A stretch of 48,833 bases of DNA from CANRIN01 sp964493515 (GCA_964493515.1 CAZBNJ010000009.1:1-48833); one strand, 5' to 3'; positions 6,518-15,440 are shown, counted from the first letter of the stretch. Program-made: numbers and translations. Notes: a model not told the origin generated them from the letters alone.

Positions 6518-7885
6518 TCAAAGTTTTTGCGCCCAAACGCACAGCGCGTCCCGACCGCCCGACGCGGCAAAACCTTCGCCGGGAGCGTAGCCCAAAACCG
6601 CCGCTGCGCCGTCGTTTTCATCTCCGTCGGCGGCGAACACCAGCGGCAGCAGGTCGCGCTCGGCGGCGGGCAGCTTCAGCTCGACGAACAACTTTTTTAT
6701 CGACTTGCCGATGCCGCGCCCCTTCGGTCGGATGAAGTCGCCGCTTTTTCGCGCGCGCACAAAATATCGACGATCGGCGCGCAAGAACAGCGGATTTTCG
6801 AGCGAGAATCCGCGCGAGCGCAGTATGGTCGGCGCGGTCGCTTTTTCGACGAATATCTTGTAGCTTCCGAACGTGTTCTCCCCGAGTTCGAGCGCCAGCT
6901 CATCGGGCGGCACGTTATCGACAGCGGATGAGCCGCGCTCGAACAGCAGCCTTTCGTACTCGCGGCGCGCGACGACATCGCCGGGAAGCGACACCATCGC
7001 CGACGGCGAGTCACCCGCGCACAGTCGCTCGAGCGCCTCGACGTGCACTCGCTCCAGCGTCCGCGAGCCGTCCGATTCCGCAAACGCCAGCCGAAGCGCG
7101 CGTCTGCGTATCGGCGGAGCGGCGTCGGCGAGCAGCTCGGCGTCGAAGCCGGGAGAGCCGTCCATCCGCGCGCGCTGAAGCAGCCACACCGCCTCGCCGC
7201 GGAGGTATTCCTCATCCTCGCGGGCGAGCGCGGCTGACGCGGCGATATGCCGGACAGCGCGGTCGTTGACCCGCTCGAGCGCGGGCAGGGCGTGATGGCG
7301 CAATATGTTGCGGGAGTAGTCGTCGGTGGCGTTTGAGCTGTCCTCGACATAGGACTGTCCGCGCTCGCGGAGGAACTGTTCGACCTCGTCGCGGGTGGCG
7401 GAAAGCATCGGTCGGATGAGCAGCAGGTCGTCGAGAAAGCGCGTCGGCGGAATACCGCTCATACCCGCGCCGCCTGCACCTCGGGCGAGGTTCAGCAGCA
7501 CCGTCTCGGCGGCGTCGTTTGCGGTGTGCGCGGTGGCGACGGCGGAGCAGCCGAACTCGCGCGCGGCGGTTGTCAGCTCGTCGTAGCGGATACGCCGCGC
7601 CGCCTGCTCGGTCGTCTCGCCGCGCTGTTTTTCGGATAATATCTCACGTCGGGAGGAGCTGAAGGGCACGCCGAGCCGTTCGCACAGCTCGCGACAGAAG
7701 TTCTCGTCGCGGTCGCTCTCCTCGCCGCGAAGGCAGTGGTTGAGGTGAAAGGCGCACACCCGCTCTGCGCCGAGTTTTTCGCACAGCAAAAGCAGCAGAG
7801 CGGTAGAGTCCGCGCCGCCGCTGAGTGCGACCAATATTTTGCCGTCGGGTATCGCGCAGGCGCGAAGCAGGTTATCAATAGTCAT
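6518..7885 (-). CDS. tilS: tRNA(Ile)-lysidine synthase
   Basis: 455 residues, the usual length for the long form. TilS uses ATP to attach lysine to C34 of the CAT-anticodon tRNA-Ile, switching it from Met to Ile decoding; the enzyme is cytoplasmic and essential in most bacteria. The N-type ATP-pyrophosphatase P-loop SGGADS is at residues 22-27. Also visible are the conserved HLNHCLRG and T-A-H-T-A-N-D motifs, an R-P-M-L segment and the C-terminal domain ending in the F-I-R-P-K-G-R region. The start overlaps the end of dnaB by 11 bases (dnaB's TGA lies inside it), so translational coupling is likely. Last gene of gdpP-rplI-dnaB-tilS. Confidence 0.95.
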   Translation of the reverse strand: MTIDNLLRACAIPDGKILVALSGGADSTALLLLLCEKLGAERVCAFHLNHCLRGEESDRDENFCRELCERLGVPFSSSRREILSEKQRGETTEQAARRIRYDELTTAAREFGCSAVATAHTANDAAETVLLNLARGAGGAGMSGIPPTRFLDDLLLIRPMLSATRDEVEQFLRERGQSYVEDSSNATDDYSRNILRHHALPALERVNDRAVRHIAASAALAREDEEYLRGEAVWLLQRARMDGSPGFDAELLADAAPPIRRRALRLAFAESDGSRTLERVHVEALERLCAGDSPSAMVSLPGDVVARREYERLLFERGSSAVDNVPPDELALELGENTFGSYKIFVEKATAPTILRSRGFSLENPLFLRADRRYFVRARKSGDFIRPKGRGIGKSIKKLFVELKLPAAERDLLPLVFAADGDENDGAAAVLGYAPGEGFAASGGRDALCVWAQKL

Positions 7886-9212
7886 CGCGGCGCGATTCGA
7901 TCTGCGTGAACATCGTGTACTGCGGCACCCACTGGAGCTCGATGGTGCCTGTGCGTCCGTGGCGGTTCTTGGCGACCTCGAACTTGGCGACGGTGGACGC
8001 TCCCGCGTCGCGGTCCTTGTCGTAGTAGTCGTCGCGGTAGAGCATCATTATCACGTCGGCGTCCTGCTCGATAGAGCCGGATTCGCGGATGTCGCTGAGC
8101 ACCGGACGCTTGTCCGGACGCTTTTCGTTTGCGCGGGACAGCTGGCTGAGGCAGACGACCGGCACGTTCAGCTCCTTTGCCATTATCTTGAGCGAACGGG
8201 ATATCTCGCTGACCTCCTGCACGCGGTTCTCGTTGCGCTTCGCGCCGGTGGTCATCAGCTGCATATAGTCGATGATGACCAGACCGAGGTTTTTGACGCG
8301 GCGGCACTTGGCCTTCATCTCGGTGGGAGTGATGGCGGGGTTGTCGTCTATCATAATGCCCATCTTGGCGAGACGCTCGCTCGCGGGGGCTATTTCGTTC
8401 CAGTCGTCCGGCGAGAGGTTGCCGGTCAGCAGCTTGTTCGAGTCTATCAGGCTCTCGGTGGACAGCATTCGCGTGACCAGCTGCGGCGCCGACATCTCGA
8501 GCGAGAAGAAAACTATCTGGGTGTTCGACTTCTTTGCCGCCGCCATCGCCATATTCAGCGCTATCGAGGTCTTGCCCATGCCCGGACGCGCGGCGATGAT
8601 TATCAGGTCGGACTTGTTCAGTCCGGTGGTTATCATGTCCACCTGCGGAAAGCCGGTGGTGAGCCCGGGAAGCTCTCCCTTGAGCAGCGCGAGCTGGTTC
8701 AGGTTGTCGTAGACGTCGGTGAGCACCTCGCCTATCGGACGGAACTGCTGAAGCGTGCGCCCCTGGCGAATGTCGTATATTTTCTGCTCCGCCGCGTCAA
8801 GGACGTTCGACGCGTCGTCGTCGCCCGCGTAGACCAGCTCGTCTATCTCGTTTGCGGCAGTGCCCACCGCGCGAAGCAGAGCCTTGTCGCGGACGATCTC
8901 GGCGTAATACTTCACGTTGGCAGCCGACGGAGTTATCTCAAGCAGCTGCTTTATATAGTTTTCGGAGGAGTCGCTGCGAACGCCGCGCGCCTCCATGCGG
9001 TCGAGCAGCGTTATCGGGTCGATCGGCTGCGACATTGAGAACATATGGTGCAGCGTCTCGAATATTTCGCGGTTCTCCTTGAGGAAGAAGTCGTCGGCGC
9101 GAAGAAGCTCGATGACATCCGGCACGCAGCGGCTGTCGAGTATCATCGAGCCAATGACCGACTGCTCCGCCTCGAGGTTCTGCGGCGCTCGGCGGCTTGT
9201 GAATTCGTCCAT
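7875..9212 (-). CDS. dnaB: Replicative DNA helicase DnaB
   Basis: 445 residues, full length for the bacterial hexameric 5'-3' helicase that unwinds DNA at the fork (DnaC in Bacillus naming). The N-terminal domain starts with P-Q-N-L-E-A-E-Q-S-V-I-G. The RecA-like domain carries Walker A A-R-P-G-M-G-K-T-S (208-216), an F-F-S-L-E-M motif, Walker B L-V-I-I-D-Y-M-Q-L (~311-319), S-Q-L-S-R and the arginine-finger region near the C-terminus (K-N-R-H-G). The ribosome-binding site CAGGAGTGGG lies just upstream. It sits between rplI and tilS on the minus strand, a common Bacillota arrangement with gdpP and rplI upstream. No intein was seen. Confidence 0.97.
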   Translation of the reverse strand: MDEFTSRRAPQNLEAEQSVIGSMILDSRCVPDVIELLRADDFFLKENREIFETLHHMFSMSQPIDPITLLDRMEARGVRSDSSENYIKQLLEITPSAANVKYYAEIVRDKALLRAVGTAANEIDELVYAGDDDASNVLDAAEQKIYDIRQGRTLQQFRPIGEVLTDVYDNLNQLALLKGELPGLTTGFPQVDMITTGLNKSDLIIIAARPGMGKTSIALNMAMAAAKKSNTQIVFFSLEMSAPQLVTRMLSTESLIDSNKLLTGNLSPDDWNEIAPASERLAKMGIMIDDNPAITPTEMKAKCRRVKNLGLVIIDYMQLMTTGAKRNENRVQEVSEISRSLKIMAKELNVPVVCLSQLSRANEKRPDKRPVLSDIRESGSIEQDADVIMMLYRDDYYDKDRDAGASTVAKFEVAKNRHGRTGTIELQWVPQYTMFTQIESRRDDY

Positions 9213-9243
9213 TTTATCCCACTCCTGTGGCGTACTGGTTTGA

Positions 9244-9687
9244 CTATTCCGTGACCTGAACTACTATTTTGCCCTCTATCGAGAAACCGAGCTTGACCGG
9301 CACCTCGTGTGTGCCGTAGGACTTTATCGGCTCGGCGAGGTCTATCTTGCGCTTGTCTATGGCTATGCCGTGCTGACGCTCAAGCTCCTCCGATATCTCC
9401 TTGGAGGTTATCGAGCCGAACAGCTTGCCGCCCGCGCCCGCCTTTGCCTGGATGCGCGTGACAAGCGACTGGAGCTTAACCTTCATCTCGCCTGCGGCGA
9501 CGCGGTCGCGCTCCTCCTGATCCTTGCGCGCCTGCTCCTTGAGCTTTGCGGTGTTCAGCGCGTCGGTGGTAGCCTGTGCCGCTAATTTCTTGGGAAAGAG
9601 GAAGTTGCGCGCGTAGCCGTCGCTGACCTCCACTATCTGACCCTTCTTGCCCTGACCCTTCACGTCCTGCATAAGTATGACCTTCAT
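9244..9687 (-). CDS. rplI: 50S ribosomal protein L9
   Basis: 147 residues, matching the family length. The signature G-Q-K/x-G-x-x-V-E-V-x-D-G-Y-A-R-N-F-L is present at the N-terminus, followed by the long connecting helix (lysine, arginine and glutamine rich, ~40-80) and a C-terminal domain with K-L-F-G-S-I-T. L9 binds the L1 stalk side of 23S rRNA and helps frame maintenance. An AGGAGG site lies nine bases before the ATG. It is 13 bases downstream of gdpP, so co-transcription with gdpP is likely. Confidence 0.97.
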   Translation of the reverse strand: MKVILMQDVKGQGKKGQIVEVSDGYARNFLFPKKLAAQATTDALNTAKLKEQARKDQEERDRVAAGEMKVKLQSLVTRIQAKAGAGGKLFGSITSKEISEELERQHGIAIDKRKIDLAEPIKSYGTHEVPVKLGFSIEGKIVVQVTE

Positions 9688-9700
9688 CAGCGTGTACCTC

Positions 9701-11734
9701 CTATTTCTTTGGTTTTGCTGTCGACTGTTCGTTCATATACTCGTCTATCGCGGTGTAGAGGCGGCTCATGACCACCTCCGGACTTTGACCCGCGATCTGC
9801 GCGCCCGCCATGCTGAGGTGGCCGCCGCCGCCGAGTTTTTCGAGTATCACCTGCACGTTCATCTGACCGAGCGAACGCGCCGATATAACTATCTGGTCGC
9901 CGGACGGGAAGACGACGAAGCTCGCCTGCACTCCCGCCACGTTGAGAAGCTCGTCCGCAGCCTGCGCCGCCGTGACTCGGCTCTCCTCGTTCTCGCAGAG
10001 CACCGTCGCGACGTGCTTGCGGTAGAGCGTCGCCTTGGAGGTGATGCGGTAGCGCTCGGTGTACTCGTCGAGCGGCGTCTGGAACAGCTTTTTTATCTCG
10101 ACCGGATCGGCTCCCGCGAGACGGAGGCTTGCCGCCGCCTCGAAGGTGCGCACGCCGGTGCGCATGGTGAAGCTCTTGGTGTCCAGCTCGATGCCGGCGA
10201 GCATCGCGTCCGCCTCGACGCGGAGCAGCGACGGCTTCGGCTCGAAGTAGCCGATAAGCTCGACGACAAGCTCGCTTGCGCTGGACGCATACGGCTCGTG
10301 CAGGCTCAAAGCGGCGTTCTCGATGTAGCTGGCGGCGCGGCGATGGTGGTCGATGACCGCGACCCGCGTCGCGCTCTCGATAAGCTCGGACGCCTCCACC
10401 ACCTCCGGACGGTTGGTGTCCACCACGACAAGCAGCGCCTTTGGGTCGAGCGCGACCATCGCTTCGGACGGCGTGATGAACATACCCTCGTACTCGGGCA
10501 GCGCCTCGAGCTTGTCGATAAGCGTCCGCGCGGCGGTGACGTCCTTGTTTATGACGATGTTCGCGCGGCGGCCCATCGCGCGGCAGATGGCTACGACACC
10601 CGCCGCCGAGCCTACGCTGTCCAGGTCGCTGTTCTTGTGGCCCATGACGAACACGCGCGACGAGTCGTTTATCAGCTGCCGCAGCGCATTTGCCATCACG
10701 CGGCTCTTGACCTTGGTGCGCTTCTCAAGCTCCTGCGTATGACCGCCGTAGAAGGCGAAGTTCAGCCGGTTCTTGACGACCGCTTGGTCGCCGCCGCGGC
10801 TGAGCGCCATCTCCATTGCGAGCTGCGCGTAGCCGAACAGGTCGGGCCAGCTCTCGCCCTCCACGCCCACGCCGATGCTTATCGTGACCGGCATATCGTG
10901 GCTGGTGACCTGCTTTGCGGTGTCCAGCACCGAAAACTTGTCCTCGATGAACTTGTCCATCGTTGCGCGGCCGCAGATGAGGATGTACTTGTCGCGGTCG
11001 TATTTGCGGGCGATGCAGTTGGTGCCGCGCGCCCACTCGTTGACCTTCTCGTCCACACCCGCGAGCACGGTGGATTTCTGCGTGTCCGACAGGTTTTTCA
11101 TCGTCTCGTCGTAGTTGTCTATCTGGATTATGCCGACCGTCGGACGGGACGCGGCGAACAGCTCGCGCAGACGGCGAAACTCGGTGCAGTCGATGAAATA
11201 GAGGGTGGCGAGCACGCCGCGACGGTCGCCGCTGCGATCGGTCGAGCCGCAGACGGTGTACCATCGGTCGCCGATGTTCACCGGAGCGGGAGCCTCGTGC
11301 GCGCCGTCCGCAAGCCAGCGCAGGCTGAAGTCGGGCAGCACGTCGCTCAGGGGATACTCGAAGCTGTGCCGACGCTCGCCGCTTATCATGTTGAAGCGCG
11401 CGTTCGTCCAGATTATCTCGCCCGAGCCTATCTGGACTATCGCGGTGGGGAACGGGCTGTCGATGACCGAGTTCTTTGCGGCGTCCGCTCCGCCGGCGAT
11501 GCGGTCGATGTACTTGGTTATCTCGCTTCGACGCTTGCGCGCGTAGCGGATATAACCGATGAACTCGAGCACGCCGATAAGAGCGCCGACCACGGCGACG
11601 ATGACCATCAGCTCGCGGCTGCCCCACAGGAGCGCGGCGACTATCGCGACGACGCAGTAGATAAGGAAAAACACGAAGTAGCTTCGCATACCCGGCTCTA
11701 TGAACTTTTGCAGACGACTGCGGCGGTTTTTCAT
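9701..11734 (-). CDS. gdpP: Cyclic-di-AMP phosphodiesterase GdpP (DHH/DHHA1, membrane-anchored)
   Basis: 677 residues. Two transmembrane helices lie at about 16-37 and 41-60. A PAS-like domain (~85-170) follows, then a degenerate GGDEF domain (~175-325, core reading R-G-G-D-Q, so diguanylate cyclase activity is unlikely). The DHH phosphoesterase domain has G-H-K-N-S-D-L-D-S at 365-373 and D-H-H at 462-464, and the DHHA1 domain has G-G-G-G-H at 635-639. GdpP hydrolyses c-di-AMP to pApA at the membrane and so affects osmolyte transport and beta-lactam tolerance in Bacillota. All metal-binding motifs are intact. First gene of the minus-strand operon gdpP-rplI-dnaB-tilS, with its own promoter at 11792-11820 and an AGGAGGTG ribosome-binding site. 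Confidence 0.96.
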   Translation of the reverse strand: MKNRRSRLQKFIEPGMRSYFVFFLIYCVVAIVAALLWGSRELMVIVAVVGALIGVLEFIGYIRYARKRRSEITKYIDRIAGGADAAKNSVIDSPFPTAIVQIGSGEIIWTNARFNMISGERRHSFEYPLSDVLPDFSLRWLADGAHEAPAPVNIGDRWYTVCGSTDRSGDRRGVLATLYFIDCTEFRRLRELFAASRPTVGIIQIDNYDETMKNLSDTQKSTVLAGVDEKVNEWARGTNCIARKYDRDKYILICGRATMDKFIEDKFSVLDTAKQVTSHDMPVTISIGVGVEGESWPDLFGYAQLAMEMALSRGGDQAVVKNRLNFAFYGGHTQELEKRTKVKSRVMANALRQLINDSSRVFVMGHKNSDLDSVGSAAGVVAICRAMGRRANIVINKDVTAARTLIDKLEALPEYEGMFITPSEAMVALDPKALLVVVDTNRPEVVEASELIESATRVAVIDHHRRAASYIENAALSLHEPYASSASELVVELIGYFEPKPSLLRVEADAMLAGIELDTKSFTMRTGVRTFEAAASLRLAGADPVEIKKLFQTPLDEYTERYRITSKATLYRKHVATVLCENEESRVTAAQAADELLNVAGVQASFVVFPSGDQIVISARSLGQMNVQVILEKLGGGGHLSMAGAQIAGQSPEVVMSRLYTAIDEYMNEQSTAKPKK

Positions 11735-11791
11735 TACCGCGCACCTCCTGTCGCATAGTTTAGAGGATAATTAGCCAGTTTAGATACCGAC

Positions 11792-11820
11792 ATTATAGCA
11801 TAGAAATGCCGTTTGTTCAA
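11792..11820 (-). promoter_or_regulatory. Promoter of gdpP-rplI-dnaB-tilS
   Basis: On the minus strand, TTGAAC (11815-11820), a 17-base spacer ending in TGC, and TATAAT (11792-11797), an extended -10. The leader to the gdpP start is about 50 bases. Confidence 0.8.
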
Positions 11821-11883
11821 TCGCAATATTTTGTGTTCAGCGGCGCGCGCGAGACCAATAAAAAGAGCAATCGTTAAATTTTT

Positions 11884-11932
11884 GTTAACTTAGGCTAACG
11901 GCTTGTTTTTCTATTGACAAAGATGGTATAAT
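11884..11932 (+). promoter_or_regulatory. Promoter of iscS-iscU with an upstream imperfect palindrome
   Basis: TTGTTT (11903-11908), an 18-base spacer and TATAAT (11927-11932). Four bases upstream of the -35 is GTTAACTTAGGCTAAC (11884-11899), palindromic at 12 of 16 positions and a possible operator. A TTGACA at 11914 lies too close to the -10 to serve as the -35. Confidence 0.65.
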
Positions 11933-12066
11933 TAAGAAGGAGAGAAACAGGCAGTTACTCACATTCTAAATGTCCCGGCGGGGACGCGTATCGCGTCTCA
12001 AAAAGACCTACCGACACCTGGAAAACAGGTTTGTAATATCGAATTTTTGCAGAAAGGGCGAAAAAC
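11933..12066 (+). other. Leader of iscS
   Basis: About 130 bases without a coding sequence. Two small hairpins are present: GACGCG-TAT-CGCGTC (11983-11997) and ACCTG-GAAAA-CAGGT (12016-12030). No known riboswitch was recognised. A weak AAAGGG ribosome-binding site lies 9-10 bases before the ATG. Confidence 0.5.
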
Positions 12067-13245
12067 ATGGATAAGCGCATAATTTATGCGGATAACGCCG
12101 CGACTACGCGGATATCGGAAAAGGCGCTGGCGGCGATGCTGCCGTGGTACACCGAGAACTTCGGCAATCCGTCGAGCATATACGGACGCGCACGCACCGC
12201 CCGACGCGGCATCGAGGCGGCGCGCGAGACGGTGGCCGGCGCGCTTGGCGCAAAGCCGAACGAGATATATTTCACCAGCGGCGGCACCGAGAGCGACGAC
12301 TGGGCGATAAAGGGCGCGGCGGCGCTTCAGACGACCAAGAAGCACATCGTCATATCCGGCATCGAGCACCACGCGATAAGCGAGACGGCACATTCGCTGG
12401 AGCGCTTCGGCTTTGAGGTGACCGAGCTGCCGGTCGACAACTACGGACTGGTAAGCGTCGACGAGCTGGAGAAGGCGATGCGCGAGGACACCTTCCTTGT
12501 GTCGATAATGCTTGCGAACAACGAGATAGGCACGATACAGCCGATAAAGGAGCTGTGCGCGGCGGCAAAGGCCCGTGGTGCGCTGTTCCACACCGACGCG
12601 GTGCAGGCGGTGGGACACATACCGGTGGACGTGAAGGAGCTGGGCGTGGATATGCTGTCGCTAAGCTCGCACAAGTTCCACGGCCCGCAGGGCGTCGGCG
12701 CGATGTACATCCGCTCGGGCGTCCGTATCGCGAACCTCATCGACGGCGGAGGTCAGGAGCGACGCCGCCGCAGCGGAACCGAGAACGTCGCGGCGATAGT
12801 CGGCATGGCGACCGCGCTGGAGGAGATGACCTCCGACTGGTCGAGGCTGCCGAGGCTGGAGGCGCTGCGCGACCGGCTGATAAAGGGACTACTCGAGATA
12901 CCATATGTCCAGCAGACCGGACATCCGACGCGGCGTTTGCCGACCAACGCATCGGTGGTCATAAACGGCATCGAGGGCGAGGGCATAATCCTCGGACTGG
13001 ACAACTACGGCATACAGGCGTCGAGCGGCTCGGCGTGCACCAGCGGTTCGCTCGACCCGTCGCACGTCCTGCTCGGCATCGGACTTGAGCACGCGATAGC
13101 GCACGGAAGTCTGCGGCTGTCCTTTGACGAGAACACCACCGAGGAGGACGTCGACTACATCATCGAAAGCACGAAGCAGGTGGTGGAGCGTCTGCGCAGC
13201 ATGAGTCCTGTGTGGGATTCAGCCAACAACAAGCCGTTGAAATAA
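12067..13245 (+). CDS. iscS: Cysteine desulfurase (IscS/NifS type)
   Basis: 392 residues. This PLP enzyme takes sulfur from cysteine as a persulfide and passes it to the scaffold IscU for Fe-S cluster building. The N-terminal Y-A-D-N-A-A-T-T and F-G-N-P-S-S motifs are present. The PLP lysine is K203 in S-S-H-K-F-H-G-P-Q-G, PLP contacts include H101/H102 and D177 in H-T-D-A-V-Q, and the catalytic cysteine is C324 in S-S-G-S-A-C-T-S-G-S, the long-loop (class I) arrangement. The scaffold gene iscU follows after 39 bases, so the two form a minimal isc operon. No iscR, hscA, hscB or fdx gene is adjacent, as is usual in Clostridia. Confidence 0.96.
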   Translation: MDKRIIYADNAATTRISEKALAAMLPWYTENFGNPSSIYGRARTARRGIEAARETVAGALGAKPNEIYFTSGGTESDDWAIKGAAALQTTKKHIVISGIEHHAISETAHSLERFGFEVTELPVDNYGLVSVDELEKAMREDTFLVSIMLANNEIGTIQPIKELCAAAKARGALFHTDAVQAVGHIPVDVKELGVDMLSLSSHKFHGPQGVGAMYIRSGVRIANLIDGGGQERRRRSGTENVAAIVGMATALEEMTSDWSRLPRLEALRDRLIKGLLEIPYVQQTGHPTRRLPTNASVVINGIEGEGIILGLDNYGIQASSGSACTSGSLDPSHVLLGIGLEHAIAHGSLRLSFDENTTEEDVDYIIESTKQVVERLRSMSPVWDSANNKPLK

Positions 13246-13284
13246 GCGGATAAAAATACTTTAAGTATAGGAGGACGACATACA

Positions 13285-13722
13285 ATGCTTTATTCGGACA
13301 AGGTGATGGATCACTTCACGAATCCGCGCAACGTGGGCGAGCTGCCCGACGCGAACGGAGTGGGCATGGTGGGCAACGCGAAGTGCGGCGACATCATGCA
13401 GATGTTTCTGAAGATCGAGAACGACGTGATAGTGGACGTGAAGTTCAAGACCTTCGGCTGCGGCGCGGCCATCGCGACAAGCTCGATGGCGACCGAGCTT
13501 ATCAAGGGCGTGACGGTTGAGGAGGCGCTGAAGCTGACCAACGCCGCCGTTATGGAGGCCCTCGACGGACTGCCGCCGGTGAAGGTGCACTGCTCGGTGC
13601 TTGCGGAGCAGGCGATACGCTCGGCGCTCAGCGACTACTACCGCCGCCAGGGCATCGATCCGGTGCCGATAGTGGGCGAGATCGAGGACATGGACGAACA
13701 CGAGGAAGTGCCGGAGGAGTGA
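13285..13722 (+). CDS. iscU: Iron-sulfur cluster assembly scaffold protein IscU/NifU-like
   Basis: 145 residues. Fe-S clusters are assembled on three conserved cysteines, seen here as C34 (N-A-K-C-G-D, with D36), C59 (F-G-C-G-A) and C103 (V-H-C-S). The N-terminal Y-S-D-K-V-M-D-H-F-x-N-P-R-N-V-G is typical of the IscU/NifU N-terminal family. The acidic tail after residue 125 is an extension over E. coli IscU, and clostridial homologues often have one. The ribosome-binding site is TAGGAGGAC. It sits directly after iscS and ends at a strong terminator. Confidence 0.96.
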   Translation: MLYSDKVMDHFTNPRNVGELPDANGVGMVGNAKCGDIMQMFLKIENDVIVDVKFKTFGCGAAIATSSMATELIKGVTVEEALKLTNAAVMEALDGLPPVKVHCSVLAEQAIRSALSDYYRRQGIDPVPIVGEIEDMDEHEEVPEE

Positions 13723-13753
13723 AAAAAGAAGAGCCGCACGGCTCTTCTTTTTT
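13722..13753. terminator. Bidirectional terminator, iscU / nucleotidyltransferase
   Basis: A 14-bp stem (13722-13735 with 13740-13753), loop GCAC, A-tract on the left arm and T-tract on the right arm. It serves iscU on the plus strand and the converging gene ending at 13777. Confidence 0.9.
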
Positions 13754-13776
13754 GTTGTTGATTTTTGCCGAACGGT

Positions 13777-14673
13777 TCAGTTCCAGAGCGATTTCGGGTA
13801 CTGCCCGCTGTCCCGTAGCGACTTTATCCGCGCCTTGACGCCGGGCATATCCTCCTTGTAGGTCACGCCCGACCAGACCTCGTTTACCGGCAGCACGTCG
13901 AACGACGCCTCGCCGCGCGCGATAAGCCCGGACGGCGTGTTCGGCAGCAGGCACTCGCTCTTGAGCGGGTTTTCGGGCACTTCGTTTTCCATGAAGGTCA
14001 CAAGGTCGCGCTCGAGGGAGGGCACTATCGAGGGTTTGAAGCCCCAGAAGTTCATCGAGACGAAGGTGCCCGTCGGGAAGAAGTCGCCGTTTTTGTCCTT
14101 CGCGCCGCCGTCGACCGGATAGAGACCGTAGGTCTCGGTGCAGTTTGTCAGCTTGCCGTCCTTTGCGGTGCAGACGCCGCGAGTGACCGTGCCGTTGTCG
14201 CTGAGCGTGTTCTCGACCAGATAGCCCGCCATCGCGTGGTTGGTGGGGTCGGAGTTGGAGGTCAGGAAGTTGTATATCGTCTTGTACGCGCCGAGACCGT
14301 AGAAGTCGTCGGCGTTGATGACCGCGAACGGGCGGTCAAGATACTCCTTTGCCGACAGCACCGCGTGGGTGGTGCCCCACGGCTTTTCGCGGCCATCGGG
14401 TACGCCGAAGCCCTGCGGGATGTCGGTGAGACGCTGGAAGGCGAGGTGAGTCCTTATCTTTTTCTGCATACGCGGGCAGATGTCCTCCGCAAAGTCGCGC
14501 TGAAGGCTCTCGCGGATGATGAACACGACCTCCTCGAAGCCGGCGCGCATGGCGTCGAACACCGAGTAGTCGAGGATAACGCAGCCGTTTTCGTCGACCG
14601 GGTCGACCTGCTTTGCTCCGCCGTAGCGGCTTGCCATACCAGCCGCCATGACCACAAGGATCGGCTTTTCCAT
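13777..14673 (-). CDS. Sugar-phosphate nucleotidyltransferase family protein
   Basis: 298 residues. A Rossmann-like NTP-transferase domain starts at once with V-V-M-A-A-G-M-A-S-R-Y-G-G-A-K-Q, the nucleotide-binding loop that replaces the usual G-x-G-T-R. The acceptor-site motif V-I-N-A-D-D-F-Y-G follows around residue 120, where the D-D is the metal-binding part. Family members join NTP to a sugar 1-phosphate for wall or capsule sugars; the exact substrate cannot be read here. It is a lone gene with its own promoter (14706-14734) and an AAGGAGG site. It resembles the group often labelled glucose-1-phosphate thymidylyl- or uridylyltransferase-like, but lacks the regulatory left-handed beta-helix of the larger enzymes. 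Confidence 0.85.
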   Translation of the reverse strand: MEKPILVVMAAGMASRYGGAKQVDPVDENGCVILDYSVFDAMRAGFEEVVFIIRESLQRDFAEDICPRMQKKIRTHLAFQRLTDIPQGFGVPDGREKPWGTTHAVLSAKEYLDRPFAVINADDFYGLGAYKTIYNFLTSNSDPTNHAMAGYLVENTLSDNGTVTRGVCTAKDGKLTNCTETYGLYPVDGGAKDKNGDFFPTGTFVSMNFWGFKPSIVPSLERDLVTFMENEVPENPLKSECLLPNTPSGLIARGEASFDVLPVNEVWSGVTYKEDMPGVKARIKSLRDSGQYPKSLWN

Positions 14674-14705
14674 AGTTATGTCCTCCTTTTGGGTTGCCTG
14701 AGCTT

Positions 14706-14734
14706 ATTTTATGCAAATTTCCGCATATTGTCAA
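14706..14734 (-). promoter_or_regulatory. Promoter of the nucleotidyltransferase gene
   Basis: On the minus strand, a consensus TTGACA (14729-14734), a 17-base spacer and TAAAAT (14706-14711). Confidence 0.8.
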
Positions 14735-14783
14735 CGGTCGGGGTCAAAGGCTGACCGATTTTCCACAAATCGTGAGCATTTGT

Positions 14784-15440
14784 CTACTCGCCGAGCACCG
14801 AGCGCATGAGCCGCATACGCTCGGCGACGTCGCCGCGGAAGAGCGCGCTGCCCATCACCGCGATATCCGCGCCCGCGTCACGGCAGCGAGCGACGTTCGT
14901 CTCGTCCACTCCGCCGTCGATCTCGATGAGGCAGTCGGGCGCAAGCTCGCGCACAAGCGACTTCGCCTCGGCGATGCGCTCGACGCTGCCGTCGATGAAC
15001 TTCTGCCCTCCAAAGCCCGGCTCGACGGTCATCACAAGCAGCATGTCGCAGAGAGGCAGCAGCTCGCGGACGGCGGAGACCGGCGTTTTCGGCTTTATCG
15101 AAAGTCCGGCCTTTGCGCCGTGCGCGCGTATCTCCCGCAGCACGTCCGCCGTGGACACGGTGTCCGGCGCTTCGAGGTGGACGGTGAGCCAGTCCGCGCC
15201 GGCTTTGCAGAACATATCGATATATTTTGACGGATTTTCGATCATCAGATGCACGTCTAGCGGGAGCGCGTCGAGTTTTTTCAGCGACGCAGCCACCGGC
15301 GCGCCTATCGAGATGTTCGGCACGAAGTGGCCGTCCATAACGTCAACATGGAGGAGGTTTGCGCCCGCGCGCGCAGCGGCACGGACATCGCGTTCGAGAT
15401 TGGCGTAGTCCGCCGCGAGGATAGACGGAGAGATAAGCAT
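14784..15440 (-). CDS. rpe: Ribulose-phosphate 3-epimerase
   Basis: Start chosen at the ATG at 15440 (MLISPSILAAD) with AAAGGCGG upstream; the frame stays open to 15644, but that extension lies over the promoter and has no family similarity. The result is 218 residues, the normal length. Rpe interconverts ribulose 5-phosphate and xylulose 5-phosphate in the pentose phosphate pathway. This TIM-barrel has H-V-D-V-M-D-G-H-F-V-P-N (catalytic and metal residues D33 and H31), L-D-V-H-L-M, T-V-E-P-G-F-G-G-Q-K-F and the phosphate-binding I-D-G-G-V and M-G-S-A-L-F segments. In many Bacillota rpe lies beside rsgA and prkC; here it stands alone. Confidence 0.96.
   Translation of the reverse strand: MLISPSILAADYANLERDVRAAARAGANLLHVDVMDGHFVPNISIGAPVAASLKKLDALPLDVHLMIENPSKYIDMFCKAGADWLTVHLEAPDTVSTADVLREIRAHGAKAGLSIKPKTPVSAVRELLPLCDMLLVMTVEPGFGGQKFIDGSVERIAEAKSLVRELAPDCLIEIDGGVDETNVARCRDAGADIAVMGSALFRGDVAERMRLMRSVLGE

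Noticed and set aside
9677..11758. A 693-codon plus-strand open frame opposite gdpP
   Set aside because: It is the antisense shadow of a GC-rich gene: low-complexity His/Arg/Leu/Val composition, no ribosome-binding site and no recognisable domain. The minus-strand frame has all GdpP motifs.
11914..11932. TTGACA directly before TATAAT as the iscS promoter
   Set aside because: Only seven bases separate the two, far too close for a sigma-A promoter; TTGTTT at 11903 gives an 18-base spacer.
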